Shown here: piece by piece, positions 46,035-54,368 of the stretch
Layout of the letters: each line of letters starts with the position of its first letter
Position numbering within the stretch: position 1 is the stretch's first letter
Assembly (NCBI GenBank): GCA_051744845.1
Contig: JBNJDJ010000002.1
Coordinates: 1 to 64,000, forward strand
Origin: JBNJDJ01 sp051744845
GTDB lineage: Bacteria > Bacillota > Clostridia > Peptostreptococcales > Acidaminobacteraceae
DNA: 64,000 nt
Direction of reading: 5' to 3'
The notes under the pieces: model-generated
Seen by the model: the letters and a program-made list of their open reading frames with translations, nothing else
What the model was told of the DNA's origin: nothing
The model's database searches: none
Translations under genes and position numbers: made by a program

Positions 46035-46832
46035 ATGTCGTTATCAGAATATCTAATTGGAATAAATATATTCATCTATATAATAATGAATTTTTATCAC
46101 TTATTAATTGAAAACAACTTTACAAAAGTACTTATTACTTTTGGAGCAAAAATAAATTATTTAATTGCAGAGGGACAATATTTTAGGTTCTTAACTCCTA
46201 TATTTATCCATATTAATTTATATCATATTGCTTTTAACTGTCTTGCATTATATATAATTGGTAGGGATTTAGAAAATATATTTGGCAAAAAGAAGTTTTT
46301 AATAATCTATTTTTTCTCTGGTATAATTTCAACTGTTGGCAGTTTTATGTTTAATAACTCTATTTCAGCTGGTGCATCCGGAGCTATTTTTGGACTATTA
46401 GGTTGCCATTTATTTTTATATCTAAATTATAAAGAAATTTATAAAAAACTTTATGGTAATTCGTTTTTAGTTTTAATTGCTATAAATATAGCCTTTGGGT
46501 TTATTAATAGTAGAATTGATAATGTTGGACATATTGGCGGTTTACTAGCCGGTTTATTAATTGCTTCAATTGTAGACATAAAAAAGTATAAGTTATTAAT
46601 AAAAAGACAATTACTTTTAGGTTTTACAGTGCTTTTATTATTTTTTATAAGTTTTTGGTCAATTAATAACTACAAAAATTCAACAGATTATTATATTTAT
46701 AAAGCAGTTACATTAACTCGAACTAACCAATTAACTGATGCTAAAAACACTGTAAAAAAAGGAATAGAAAAATTCCCTAATAATAAGTCTATCAAAGATT
46801 TATCCAATGAATTAGATAAAATTAATAATTAA
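46035..46832 (+). CDS. rhomboid family intramembrane serine protease
   Basis: 265 residues from the first ATG. Six or more membrane helices; the catalytic serine lies in ISAGASGAIFGLLG and the histidine in NVGHIGGLLAGL, so the Ser-His dyad is intact. The C-terminal 60 residues form a TPR-like helical pair (AVTLTRTNQLTDAKN). The ATG at 46035 has no RBS close to it. GAGGTG at 46006-46011 lies 5 bases before an in-frame ATT at 46017, the same spacing as for tmcAL and prpC, and would add MKKIKN. I keep the ATG as conservative start and discuss the ATT as a finding. Confidence 0.88.
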   Translation: MSLSEYLIGINIFIYIIMNFYHLLIENNFTKVLITFGAKINYLIAEGQYFRFLTPIFIHINLYHIAFNCLALYIIGRDLENIFGKKKFLIIYFFSGIISTVGSFMFNNSISAGASGAIFGLLGCHLFLYLNYKEIYKKLYGNSFLVLIAINIAFGFINSRIDNVGHIGGLLAGLLIASIVDIKKYKLLIKRQLLLGFTVLLLFFISFWSINNYKNSTDYYIYKAVTLTRTNQLTDAKNTVKKGIEKFPNNKSIKDLSNELDKINN

Positions 46833-46836
46833 ATAT

Positions 46837-46870
46837 AAAAAATGCTATTTTTTAAAATAGCATTTTTTAA
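46837..46870. terminator. terminator between the rhomboid gene and fabI (convergent)
   Basis: Stem AAAAATGCTATTTT / AAAATAGCATTTTT, with T-runs on both strands. Confidence 0.88.
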
Positions 46871-46874
46871 TATT

Positions 46875-47645
46875 CTAATATCCTAATACTGAATATCCAC
46901 AATCTACATGTATATTTTCTCCTGTAACACCACTAGATAAATCACTTAATAAATAAAGTCCAGTATTTCCTAAGTCTTCATGATTAATCAAACGTCCCAT
47001 AGGAGCTTTCTTTTTGAATGCATTTAACAATTTATTAAAATCTCCAACACCTTTACCTGATAATGTCTTTACAGGACCAGCAGAAATAGCATTAACTCTA
47101 ACATTTTCTTCTCCTAAGTCATGAGCTAAATACTTGACGCTAGCCTCTAGTGAAGCTTTAGCAACCCCCATAACATTATAATTTTTTATAACTCTTTCGC
47201 CACCAATATATGTAAGACAGACTATTTTACCTCCGTCTTCCATTAACTCTTTAGCATATTTAGTTGCTTTTACAAAAGAATATGCACTAATATTTTGAGA
47301 TAATATAAAACCTTCTCTTGATGTATCGTAATATTTTCCTGCCAATTCTTCCTTTTTAGCTAAAGCGACAGAATGCAACAATCCATCAATTTTAGGATGC
47401 TTATCTTTTATTATTTCAAAAGCTCGATCATAATCTTCGTCTTTTGAAACATCTAATTTTACTAAGTCATACTTATCATAATTTTGTTTTTTCATTAATT
47501 TTTCTATTGCTTTCTTATTTCTATCCATATGGTAAGTAAATATAATATATGCATCATTTTCAATTAATTTTTTTGAAATGGCCCAGGCAATACTCCATTT
47601 ATTTGCAACTCCCATTACTATCATTTTATTGTTCTCTACTAACAT
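46875..47645 (-). CDS. fabI: enoyl-[acyl-carrier-protein] reductase FabI
   Basis: Last step of each round of fatty acid elongation: reduces enoyl-ACP with NAD(P)H. 256-residue short-chain dehydrogenase. Seen: MGVANKWSIAWAISKKL near the N-terminus (nucleotide binding), and NYNVMGVAKASLEASVKYLA with the tyrosine and lysine of the active site, then NAISAGPVKTLSGKGV. Start ATG at 47645 with AGGAGG. It is monocistronic and carries a FapR-like operator over its promoter (47674-47690). Confidence 0.95.
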   Translation of the reverse strand: MLVENNKMIVMGVANKWSIAWAISKKLIENDAYIIFTYHMDRNKKAIEKLMKKQNYDKYDLVKLDVSKDEDYDRAFEIIKDKHPKIDGLLHSVALAKKEELAGKYYDTSREGFILSQNISAYSFVKATKYAKELMEDGGKIVCLTYIGGERVIKNYNVMGVAKASLEASVKYLAHDLGEENVRVNAISAGPVKTLSGKGVGDFNKLLNAFKKKAPMGRLINHEDLGNTGLYLLSDLSSGVTGENIHVDCGYSVLGY

Positions 47646-47673
47646 AATTTCCTCCTATTTTAACGTAAGCTAT

Positions 47674-47690
47674 TAATACCTGGTATAAAT
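47674..47690. promoter_or_regulatory. FapR-like operator upstream of fabI
   Basis: TTAATACCTGGTATAAA, an almost perfect 8-1-8 dyad (one mismatch). It resembles the FapR operators of Bacillus lipid genes (TTAGTACC-N-GGTACTAA-like) and lies over the predicted start of transcription. Confidence 0.55.
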
Positions 47691-47717
47691 TATACAATAT
47701 ATAAATGGATTTTTCAA
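47690..47717 (-). promoter_or_regulatory. promoter of fabI
   Basis: Minus strand TTGAAA (47717-47712), 16-base spacer, TATAAT (47695-47690). The FapR-like operator begins at the -10 box. Confidence 0.6.
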
Positions 47718-47745
47718 GTTTATACAAATTTAATAATTAACAAAT

Positions 47746-48213
47746 TTATAGCATTAAATTAGGTAGGTTTGCATTAAACTGTTTATTTAAAACAAGTCTT
47801 AAGTGTTTCCTTTCTTCTTCTATAATATTTTCTACTAAATCTTTATCAATATCATCAAATATTCTTAATATTTCTGAATATAAAATTATCCCATCTTTTT
47901 CGACTTTTTCAGCTAGTACTAGAGCATCTTCTTTTACAAAATTTTCTTTAGCATTAAATCCTTTAAATGAATCTTTTTTCATTAATTGATTTAAAACATT
48001 ATAATCTTCTTCTGATATTTTAAAAACACCTTTTAAATTTTCAGCCATATTTTCATACATTTCTTTATGCTTAAGTTCATCTTTTGATAAATTCTCAAAA
48101 ACTCTTTGAGATTTACCTTTAGTATTTTCACTCATCTTTTGATATAAATCAGCTACTTTTTGTTCAGTTTCTGAAACAAATTTAATTAATTCATCTGCTT
48201 TAAATTCTTTCAT
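47746..48213 (-). CDS. ferritin-like/rubrerythrin-like protein without a rubredoxin domain
   Basis: 155 residues, a four-helix bundle. Two E-x-x-H motifs, DELKHKEMYENM and EEERKHLRLVL, together with FVSETEQKVADLYQKMSE and EKDGIILYSEILRIF, provide a di-iron site of the rubrerythrin type; the C-terminal rubredoxin domain is missing. Likely role: peroxide or oxygen detoxification. The frame extends to 48249, but GGAGG 5 bases before the ATG at 48213 decides the start. Confidence 0.82.
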   Translation of the reverse strand: MKEFKADELIKFVSETEQKVADLYQKMSENTKGKSQRVFENLSKDELKHKEMYENMAENLKGVFKISEEDYNVLNQLMKKDSFKGFNAKENFVKEDALVLAEKVEKDGIILYSEILRIFDDIDKDLVENIIEEERKHLRLVLNKQFNANLPNLML

Positions 48214-48348
48214 TTTTCCTCCTTTAAATTTTGTTATATTTATCATCACTTTATTTAATTTACCCTACTTATTATAAAAATAAACAATAATTAATATTTT
48301 ATAGATATTTATCAAAATTTTGGGTAAAATAAAATAGGAGGTAATTTT

Positions 48349-49410
48349 ATGAATATACTATTAAATAAAACCTTGACATTAATTATGTCATTAATACTTT
48401 TTGTTATATCTTTTTTCATAGTAAAGGAATTTATTATTATAATAATACCATTTTATATAGGTTATTTAATTTCTAAGTTATTTATTCCAATTATAAATAA
48501 ATTAAAAATAAAAAATAAATATATTAAATCAATTACTATATTTTTATTAATTTTAATATTTATATCTTTTTTTACCTTTTTGTTTTTCAAATTAGGACAA
48601 AGCAGTATTAAATTTTTTTCTGATTTAGTTAAAAATAGCGAAAATATTCAAAATTATATAATAAATTTATATCATGATCTTAGCTTTAAATCTATAGATA
48701 TACCTATTATAAAAATTCCTTTAAATTTAAGCACTATAATTGAAAAGTCAATAAATCAATTATTTACTTTTATTTCTAATCAAAGTAAAAATATTATTGA
48801 TTTTAGTGTAAAAACAATTGGTTTATTTCCACAAATTTTAATGATTGTTATTATTACATTTATTTCAGCATTTTTCTTTACTAAGGATTATTCATTAATA
48901 AATAAAGTTTATAAAGAAAAAGTTAAACCAACTTCGAAGCATTTATTCGAAAATAAATATTTTTTATTAATCAAAAATAAATTACTATATGTGATTTTAG
49001 GATATATTAAAGCTCAAGCTATTTTAATGAGTATTACTTTTACTATTACAACAATAGGTTTATTTATTTTAAAAATTGAAAATTTCTTATTAAAGGCTTT
49101 TATAATTAGTTTTTTAGATGCTTTACCAATCTTTGGAACAGCTATAATTTTAATCCCTTGGGTAATTTATCAAATTATAACGAAAGATTTCTTTTTAGCT
49201 ATAGGTTTATTTATTTTATATTCAATATTAACTATAACTAGACAAAGCCTTGAACCTCAAATATTTGGGAATCAAATCGGACTTTACCCTCTAATTACTT
49301 TATTTTCTATATATGGAGGACTAAAAATAATAGGTTTTTGGGGAATCTTTTTAGGACCTTTAATTGCTATAAGCATTAAAGCTATAATCGAAAATAAAGA
49401 CGAACTTTAA
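48349..49410 (+). CDS. AI-2E family membrane permease (YtvI-like)
   Basis: 353-residue integral membrane protein with about eight hydrophobic segments. The C-terminal signature seen is DALPIFGTAIILIPWVIYQI, then LEPQIFGNQIGLYPLITLFSIYGGLKIIGFWGIFLGPL, typical for the AI-2E (YtvI/YdiK) family. The family is used for quorum signal export in some bacteria and as Na+/H+ antiporters in others; the substrate here is unknown. RBS AGGAGG. Divergent from the ferritin-like gene. Confidence 0.88.
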   Translation: MNILLNKTLTLIMSLILFVISFFIVKEFIIIIIPFYIGYLISKLFIPIINKLKIKNKYIKSITIFLLILIFISFFTFLFFKLGQSSIKFFSDLVKNSENIQNYIINLYHDLSFKSIDIPIIKIPLNLSTIIEKSINQLFTFISNQSKNIIDFSVKTIGLFPQILMIVIITFISAFFFTKDYSLINKVYKEKVKPTSKHLFENKYFLLIKNKLLYVILGYIKAQAILMSITFTITTIGLFILKIENFLLKAFIISFLDALPIFGTAIILIPWVIYQIITKDFFLAIGLFILYSILTITRQSLEPQIFGNQIGLYPLITLFSIYGGLKIIGFWGIFLGPLIAISIKAIIENKDEL

Positions 49411-49501
49411 TTTATAATTTTTTTATAATGTTTTTTAATATAAATTACCTTCTTTCACTGCTATATTAAGTTTATTTACTATCTTTTTTAACATTTTTTT
49501 C

Positions 49502-49530
49502 TTTACTTTAACAACTCTTATTGTTATAAT
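49502..49530 (+). promoter_or_regulatory. promoter of the glutamine synthetase gene
   Basis: TTTACT (49502-49507), 17-base spacer, TATAAT (49525-49530) with extended -10 TG at 49522-49523. Confidence 0.55.
49509..49526. promoter_or_regulatory. perfect dyad over the glutamine synthetase promoter
   Basis: TAACAA-N6-TTGTTA. It fills the spacer of the promoter and touches the -10 box, the expected position of a repressor operator. Confidence 0.4.
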
Positions 49531-49574
49531 TATTCATAATTAAAATTCAATCTAAAAGAATTAGGAGGAAAGAA

Positions 49575-51455
49575 ATGTTTAAAAAGTTTATCGACCCTAC
49601 AAAATCTACAGTAAAAGAGTTAAAAGAAATGCTAAAATCTATGGATGCAGTCAAATTTATTTCATTAAGTGGAGTAGATCTTGGAAATCATTCTACTGAT
49701 GAAAAAATCCCTAAATCCTATGTACTCGATGATTTCGATACTTTTTTAAAAGATGGAATTCAAACTGATGGATCAAGTGTATTTTTACCTATAATTGCTG
49801 AGTTAAATAACGCAAAGGTAGATATTATACCTGATACTAAAGTAAAATGGTTTATTGATTATAATTGTAATAACAATGATGAATTAGTTGGTACTTTAGA
49901 TATACCTTCTTTTTTAAAACATGAAAACAAATATGTTGGCTCAAGATCTATTTTAAAAAATACATCTGACTATATTAAAAAAGAGACTATTAATTTATTA
50001 AAAAAACCTAATGCTCTAGAAAGTTTACCTATAGAATCAGTTGATGAAATTGAAGATGTAGTATTAACCTCTGCAACTGAATTAGAATTTTGGGTAAACA
50101 CACCAAACCACGAAACAAATATTGAAAAATTAAATGCTAGTCAAGAATTAAAAGAACATTATTGGAAAAGAACTGTTGGGCAAGTAAGAACTGCTTTAGA
50201 AAACTCATTAATTAAACTTGATGAATCTGGTTTTATTACTGAAATGGCTCATAAAGAAGTTGGTGGAGTTAAATCTAAACTTAATGGAACAAACGAACAT
50301 ACTGGTATTATGGAACAATTAGAAATTGACTGGGAATATGATTTTGCCCTTCAATCTTCTGATAATGAAATGTATGCTAAAAATATAATCAAAGATACTT
50401 TTGAATCTGAAGGACTTGAGGTTACATTTAAGGCTAAACCAATAGATGAAGTAGCTGGTAGCGGTGAACATACTCATGTTAGTTTATCATTAAAATTAAA
50501 AAATGGTGATTATGTAAATATATTTTCTCATAAAAATCACAAAAAAAATTACATGTCTAGTTTTGGTTGGGGAGCTTTATATGGTTTAATAAAAAACTAT
50601 GATATTGTAAATCCTTTTGTTACTTCAACAAATAATGCATTTAAAAGATTAACTCCAGGATTTGAAGCACCTGTATCAACTGTTGCTTCAATTGGAAAAG
50701 CTCCAGAAATACCATCTAGAAATAGAACTGTATTAACTGGCTTAATTAGAGACTTAAATAATCCTTTAGCTACAAGATTTGAACTTAGGTCTCCTAATCC
50801 TGAAACAAATACTTATTTAGCAACATCTGCAATTTATTTAGCTATGTTAGATGGCATAAAATATGCAATTAATAATAAGAAAACATCTAAAGAATTACAT
50901 GATAATTTTATAAAAAAAGAAAATACTGAGAAATTTTATTTAAAAAATGATAGGTTGTACTGTTCAGAATTAGATGTTTTTGATGATTATACTGAAACAG
51001 AAAGAAATAATCTATTTGGCAAACCTCCTAGTACTGTCTATGAAAATTTAATTAATTTAAGTAATAGCCCTAATTCAGATATATTATATCAAGGAGATAT
51101 TTTATCTGATACATTAATAAACTCTTATAAAGAGTCTATGTTAGAAAAATGGACAAAAGAATTAGAGTTTAGATTAAGAGAAAATGTCTTAACTACTGTA
51201 AGAGCTTGCAAGAAACTACACGAAAATGAAACATTAACAGATCTTGATGTAGTTAATTGGGAAAAAGTGAATTCTTTAAGACATGAACTTGCTAAAGATA
51301 GTATGGGGGAAAAATCTTTACTTACTAATTTATTAGAAAAAATAAAATCTAACGAATTAGCTAAAGCTTCAGATTTACAAATTGAGATTAATAAAAAAGT
51401 TAAATTATTAAATAAATTATATAATAATTACAAAAAAAATTTAATAAACCTATAA
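49575..51455 (+). CDS. glnA: glutamine synthetase, long clostridial type
   Basis: 626 residues. Seen: DGSSVFLPIIAELN (beta-grasp domain), the TATP-binding and metal region TELEFWVN, AGSGEHTHVSLSLK (the GxHxHxS motif), NNAFKRLTPGFEAPVSTVASIG, and TRFELRSPNPETNTYLA. These are glutamine synthetase motifs, but the protein is much longer than GSI (about 450) and shorter than GSIII (about 700). The extra parts are an N-terminal insert and a C-terminal helical tail of about 110 residues. It makes glutamine from glutamate and ammonia, by homology. The start ATG has AGGAGG. Monocistronic with its own terminator. Confidence 0.85.
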   Translation: MFKKFIDPTKSTVKELKEMLKSMDAVKFISLSGVDLGNHSTDEKIPKSYVLDDFDTFLKDGIQTDGSSVFLPIIAELNNAKVDIIPDTKVKWFIDYNCNNNDELVGTLDIPSFLKHENKYVGSRSILKNTSDYIKKETINLLKKPNALESLPIESVDEIEDVVLTSATELEFWVNTPNHETNIEKLNASQELKEHYWKRTVGQVRTALENSLIKLDESGFITEMAHKEVGGVKSKLNGTNEHTGIMEQLEIDWEYDFALQSSDNEMYAKNIIKDTFESEGLEVTFKAKPIDEVAGSGEHTHVSLSLKLKNGDYVNIFSHKNHKKNYMSSFGWGALYGLIKNYDIVNPFVTSTNNAFKRLTPGFEAPVSTVASIGKAPEIPSRNRTVLTGLIRDLNNPLATRFELRSPNPETNTYLATSAIYLAMLDGIKYAINNKKTSKELHDNFIKKENTEKFYLKNDRLYCSELDVFDDYTETERNNLFGKPPSTVYENLINLSNSPNSDILYQGDILSDTLINSYKESMLEKWTKELEFRLRENVLTTVRACKKLHENETLTDLDVVNWEKVNSLRHELAKDSMGEKSLLTNLLEKIKSNELAKASDLQIEINKKVKLLNKLYNNYKKNLINL

Positions 51456-51466
51456 TTTAACATTTC

Positions 51467-51505
51467 AAATAGCCAAAAATTAATTTTTGGCTATTTATTT
51501 TATTA
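51467..51505 (+). terminator. rho-independent terminator of the glutamine synthetase gene
   Basis: Thirteen-base perfect stem AAATAGCCAAAAA / TTTTTGGCTATTT with a TTAA loop, then ATTTTATT. Confidence 0.88.
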
Positions 51506-51594
51506 AATAAGTACAAATCTTTAATTTATTTATATACTTTTTTATTAATTCATTTATAATATATATATAAGATTAAATTAAAGAAAGGATATTT

Positions 51595-52590
51595 ATGAAT
51601 ATAAAAAGTCTTCCCAAAATAGATTTGCACTCTCATCTCGATGGTTCAATAGATCCTAAAACAATTTTTGAACTAAGTAAAAAAGATAATATTAAAATTC
51701 CAACTGATTCATTTGATTCTTTTAAAGAATATGTTAAAGTTTCTAATGATTGTGATTCATTAAAAACATATTTAAAAAAATTTATTTATCCTATAAATAT
51801 TATGCAAACTAAAACTAATTTAGAAAAAGTCTCATATGAATATGTTTTAAATCTAAGTAACGATAATATAAAATATGCTGAAGTAAGATTTGCACCATTT
51901 TTACATACAAAAAACAACCTTAAAATAGAAGAAATAATTTCTTCAGTTATTAAAGGATTAAAAAGAGGATATGACGATACTGGAATAACTGTAAATATAA
52001 TAATATGTGCTATGAGAAGTATGTCTAATAAAAAAGCTTTAGTCCTATTTGAAAAGGCAAAAAAATTTTTAGGTTATGGAGTAGTTGGAGTGGATTTAGC
52101 TGGAAATGAACAAGACTATCCACCAGAAATATATACAGAAGCTTTTAAAAAAGCTAAAAAAATAGGATATAATATAACAATTCATGCTGGTGAAACAGGA
52201 AAATATAAAAATATTGAAACAGCTATAAATAAATTAAATGCATCTCGTATCGGTCATGGAATTAGTGCTATAAAAAGTCAAAAAACTATAGATTTAATAA
52301 AAGAAAAAAATATTACTTTAGAAATCTGTCCTACTAGTAATATACAAACTAAAGCAATAGAATCTTATAAAAATCATCCATTTTATGATTTTTATAAAAA
52401 AGGAGTTAATGTTGTTTTAAATACTGATAACTCAACAGTTTCAAATACTACAATGAATAAAGAATATGAAATTATGGTTAATACTTTTAACCTAAAAAAA
52501 GAAGACTTAATGAATATTCACAAAAATTCCATTAAATCTTCTTTTGCTAGTAATACTTTGAAAACTAAATTACTAGATAATTTAAATTAA
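51595..52590 (+). CDS. add: adenosine deaminase
   Basis: Converts (deoxy)adenosine to (deoxy)inosine. 331 residues, TIM-barrel amidohydrolase. Seen: KIDLHSHLDGS (zinc HxH), HAGETG with the zinc histidine and catalytic glutamate, SRIGHGI, and LNTDN with the metal aspartate. Product inosine is a substrate of DeoD (43746-44450). ATG at 51595 with AAAGGAT. Its stop codon overlaps that of convergent kynU. Confidence 0.95.
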   Translation: MNIKSLPKIDLHSHLDGSIDPKTIFELSKKDNIKIPTDSFDSFKEYVKVSNDCDSLKTYLKKFIYPINIMQTKTNLEKVSYEYVLNLSNDNIKYAEVRFAPFLHTKNNLKIEEIISSVIKGLKRGYDDTGITVNIIICAMRSMSNKKALVLFEKAKKFLGYGVVGVDLAGNEQDYPPEIYTEAFKKAKKIGYNITIHAGETGKYKNIETAINKLNASRIGHGISAIKSQKTIDLIKEKNITLEICPTSNIQTKAIESYKNHPFYDFYKKGVNVVLNTDNSTVSNTTMNKEYEIMVNTFNLKKEDLMNIHKNSIKSSFASNTLKTKLLDNLN

Positions 52591-53864
52591 GAAACTACTC
52601 CTCTTTTATTTTCAAATTTTGTATAATATTTTGAATCCATTATTTCCTTTAAAGTAATTACCATTTTATAAACTTCAAAATAAGAAATATATAAAGGAAC
52701 TGGTGCTAATCGGATAATATTAGGTCTTCTATAGTCTGGTATTATCCCTTTATCTTTTAAAGCTTCATTAATTCTTGCAGCTTCTTTATGTTTTATAGCA
52801 ACATGTCCCCCTCTTTTATCTGGATTCTCAGGTGTTATAATTTGAAAATTATATTCATTTAAATATTCATTTATTAAATACATCAAATAACTAGTAATTC
52901 TTTTAGATTTTTGATGTATATTTTCAATACCTATTTCATTAAAAATATTTAAAGATCCTTCTAAAGGAGCCATACTTAATAAATTTGGAGTCCCTACCTC
53001 TAAAACTTTGGCATTCTTGCTAGGTGTTAAACTATTTTCTAAATCAAATTGTTTTTTTCTATTTGATCCAAACCATCCTGCCAAACCAGGTTTTATCCCA
53101 AAGTGTCTTTGATTTAAATACAGCCCTGCGGCTCCACCTGGTCCACTATTTAAATATTTATAAGTTGACCACATAGCAAAATCTACATTATTTTCAGAAA
53201 GTTTATGATTTACCAAACCAGCTGAATGACTACAATCAAAACCTATAATTATATCTTTTTTATGAGCTTCTTTAGTTAATCTTTCAATATCTAATAATTG
53301 ACCGCTTCTATAAAGTACACTAGGTAATAATGCCAAATAAACATCATCTGTAAAAGAATCAATTATTTTTTGTTCATCTATTAAGTTTCCATCATCACTT
53401 TTTACAATTTTTAAATATTTATCAGGACTATAACCTTTTGTATTTAAAAAACTTTTAATAGCATAATAATCAGTTGGAAAATTTAAATTTTCAACTAGTA
53501 TTTTATCTTTGCCTTTTTTAGGTTTATATAACGAACTAATTAAACAATGAATATTTAATGTAGTAGATGAATGAATAGTAATTTCATCCTTTTTAGCCCC
53601 CATTATCGGTGCCATTTTTTCTGATAATTTTTCACTATAAAAAAACCAAGGTTTTTTAGCATCCGTCCAGCCAGATATTTTTAACTCTCTCCATTCATTT
53701 AAAACTCTTTTAATAGTTTTTTCAGATTCTTCTGACATTAATCCAAGTGAATTACCATCCATATAGATTTCATCTTCACTAGTATAAAACTTATTTTTAT
53801 TTCTTATTACCCTATCACTTTTGTCCATTTCCTTTGCAAATTCTTTTGTTTTTTTAAATTCCAT
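52587..53864 (-). CDS. kynU: kynureninase
   Basis: 425-residue PLP enzyme that cleaves L-kynurenine into anthranilate and alanine. Seen: YMDGNSLGLMSEESEK, ATTLNIHCL-like (here SSTTLNIHCL), IGFDCSHSAG, WSTYKYLNSGPGGAAGLYLN with the PLP-binding lysine, and KPGLAGWFGSN. Length is normal. It is a single degradative gene without kynA or kynB, so the substrate is probably imported or comes from a host. It is 44 bases downstream of marR on the same strand. ATG at 53864 with AGGAGG. Confidence 0.94.
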   Translation of the reverse strand: MEFKKTKEFAKEMDKSDRVIRNKNKFYTSEDEIYMDGNSLGLMSEESEKTIKRVLNEWRELKISGWTDAKKPWFFYSEKLSEKMAPIMGAKKDEITIHSSTTLNIHCLISSLYKPKKGKDKILVENLNFPTDYYAIKSFLNTKGYSPDKYLKIVKSDDGNLIDEQKIIDSFTDDVYLALLPSVLYRSGQLLDIERLTKEAHKKDIIIGFDCSHSAGLVNHKLSENNVDFAMWSTYKYLNSGPGGAAGLYLNQRHFGIKPGLAGWFGSNRKKQFDLENSLTPSKNAKVLEVGTPNLLSMAPLEGSLNIFNEIGIENIHQKSKRITSYLMYLINEYLNEYNFQIITPENPDKRGGHVAIKHKEAARINEALKDKGIIPDYRRPNIIRLAPVPLYISYFEVYKMVITLKEIMDSKYYTKFENKRGVVS

Positions 53865-53877
53865 ATCTCCTCCTTTT

Positions 53878-53893
53878 ATTTAGCTTGCTAAAT
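53878..53893. promoter_or_regulatory. inverted repeat between marR and kynU
   Basis: ATTTAGCTTGCTAAAT, perfect 7-base arms with a 2-base spacer, 14 bases upstream of the kynU start codon. A candidate MarR operator or a small hairpin. Confidence 0.4.
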
Positions 53894-53908
53894 ATCAAAC
53901 TAAAAAAT

Positions 53909-54328
53909 TTATAATTTTTTATTCATATCTCTTAAATATTTTAACATAATTTTTCTTTTATCTTTTGGAATATGATTAGTAGTTTCCTTTTCAAAATTTA
54001 AAATTTCTTCCCATACATTTTTATAAATTTTTCTTCCTTTTTCAGTTAAAATAATTTTTTTAATTCGCTTATCTTTTGAATCTAATCTTTTTTCAACAAA
54101 ACCTTTTTTTGCTAACTTTTTTATACTAGAACTTAATGTAGAAGGTTTTACTATTATATATTTTAAAATTTCTTTTTGAGAAAGCTCTCCTTTCTTAAAA
54201 AGAGTATTTATAACGCGAAATTGAGCATAACATAGATTATAACTCTTTAACCTTTTATTTAACTCTATAGTCGTTTTTCGAGCTATTTCTTGAATATAAA
54301 ATCCTAAGTGCTTACTAAAATCACCCAT
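53909..54328 (-). CDS. MarR-family transcriptional regulator
   Basis: 139 residues, winged helix-turn-helix. Seen: LGFYIQEIARKTTIELNKRL, CYAQFRVINTLFKKGELSQKEI, VKPSTLSSSIKKLAKKGFVEKR (recognition helix) and SKDKRIKKIILTEKGRKIYK (wing). The start ATG has AGGAGG. It is cotranscribed with kynU, so it probably senses an aromatic compound of tryptophan or kynurenine metabolism; this is inference. A good -10 box with TG lies in front of it. Confidence 0.88.
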   Translation of the reverse strand: MGDFSKHLGFYIQEIARKTTIELNKRLKSYNLCYAQFRVINTLFKKGELSQKEILKYIIVKPSTLSSSIKKLAKKGFVEKRLDSKDKRIKKIILTEKGRKIYKNVWEEILNFEKETTNHIPKDKRKIMLKYLRDMNKKL

Positions 54329-54347
54329 TGTTTAGCCTCCTAATTAA

Positions 54348-54356
54348 ATTATATCA
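54348..54356 (-). promoter_or_regulatory. extended -10 promoter of marR-kynU
   Basis: Minus strand TGATATAAT, 20 bases upstream of the marR start codon; no clear -35. Confidence 0.45.
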
Positions 54357-54368
54357 TAAATAAAATTT

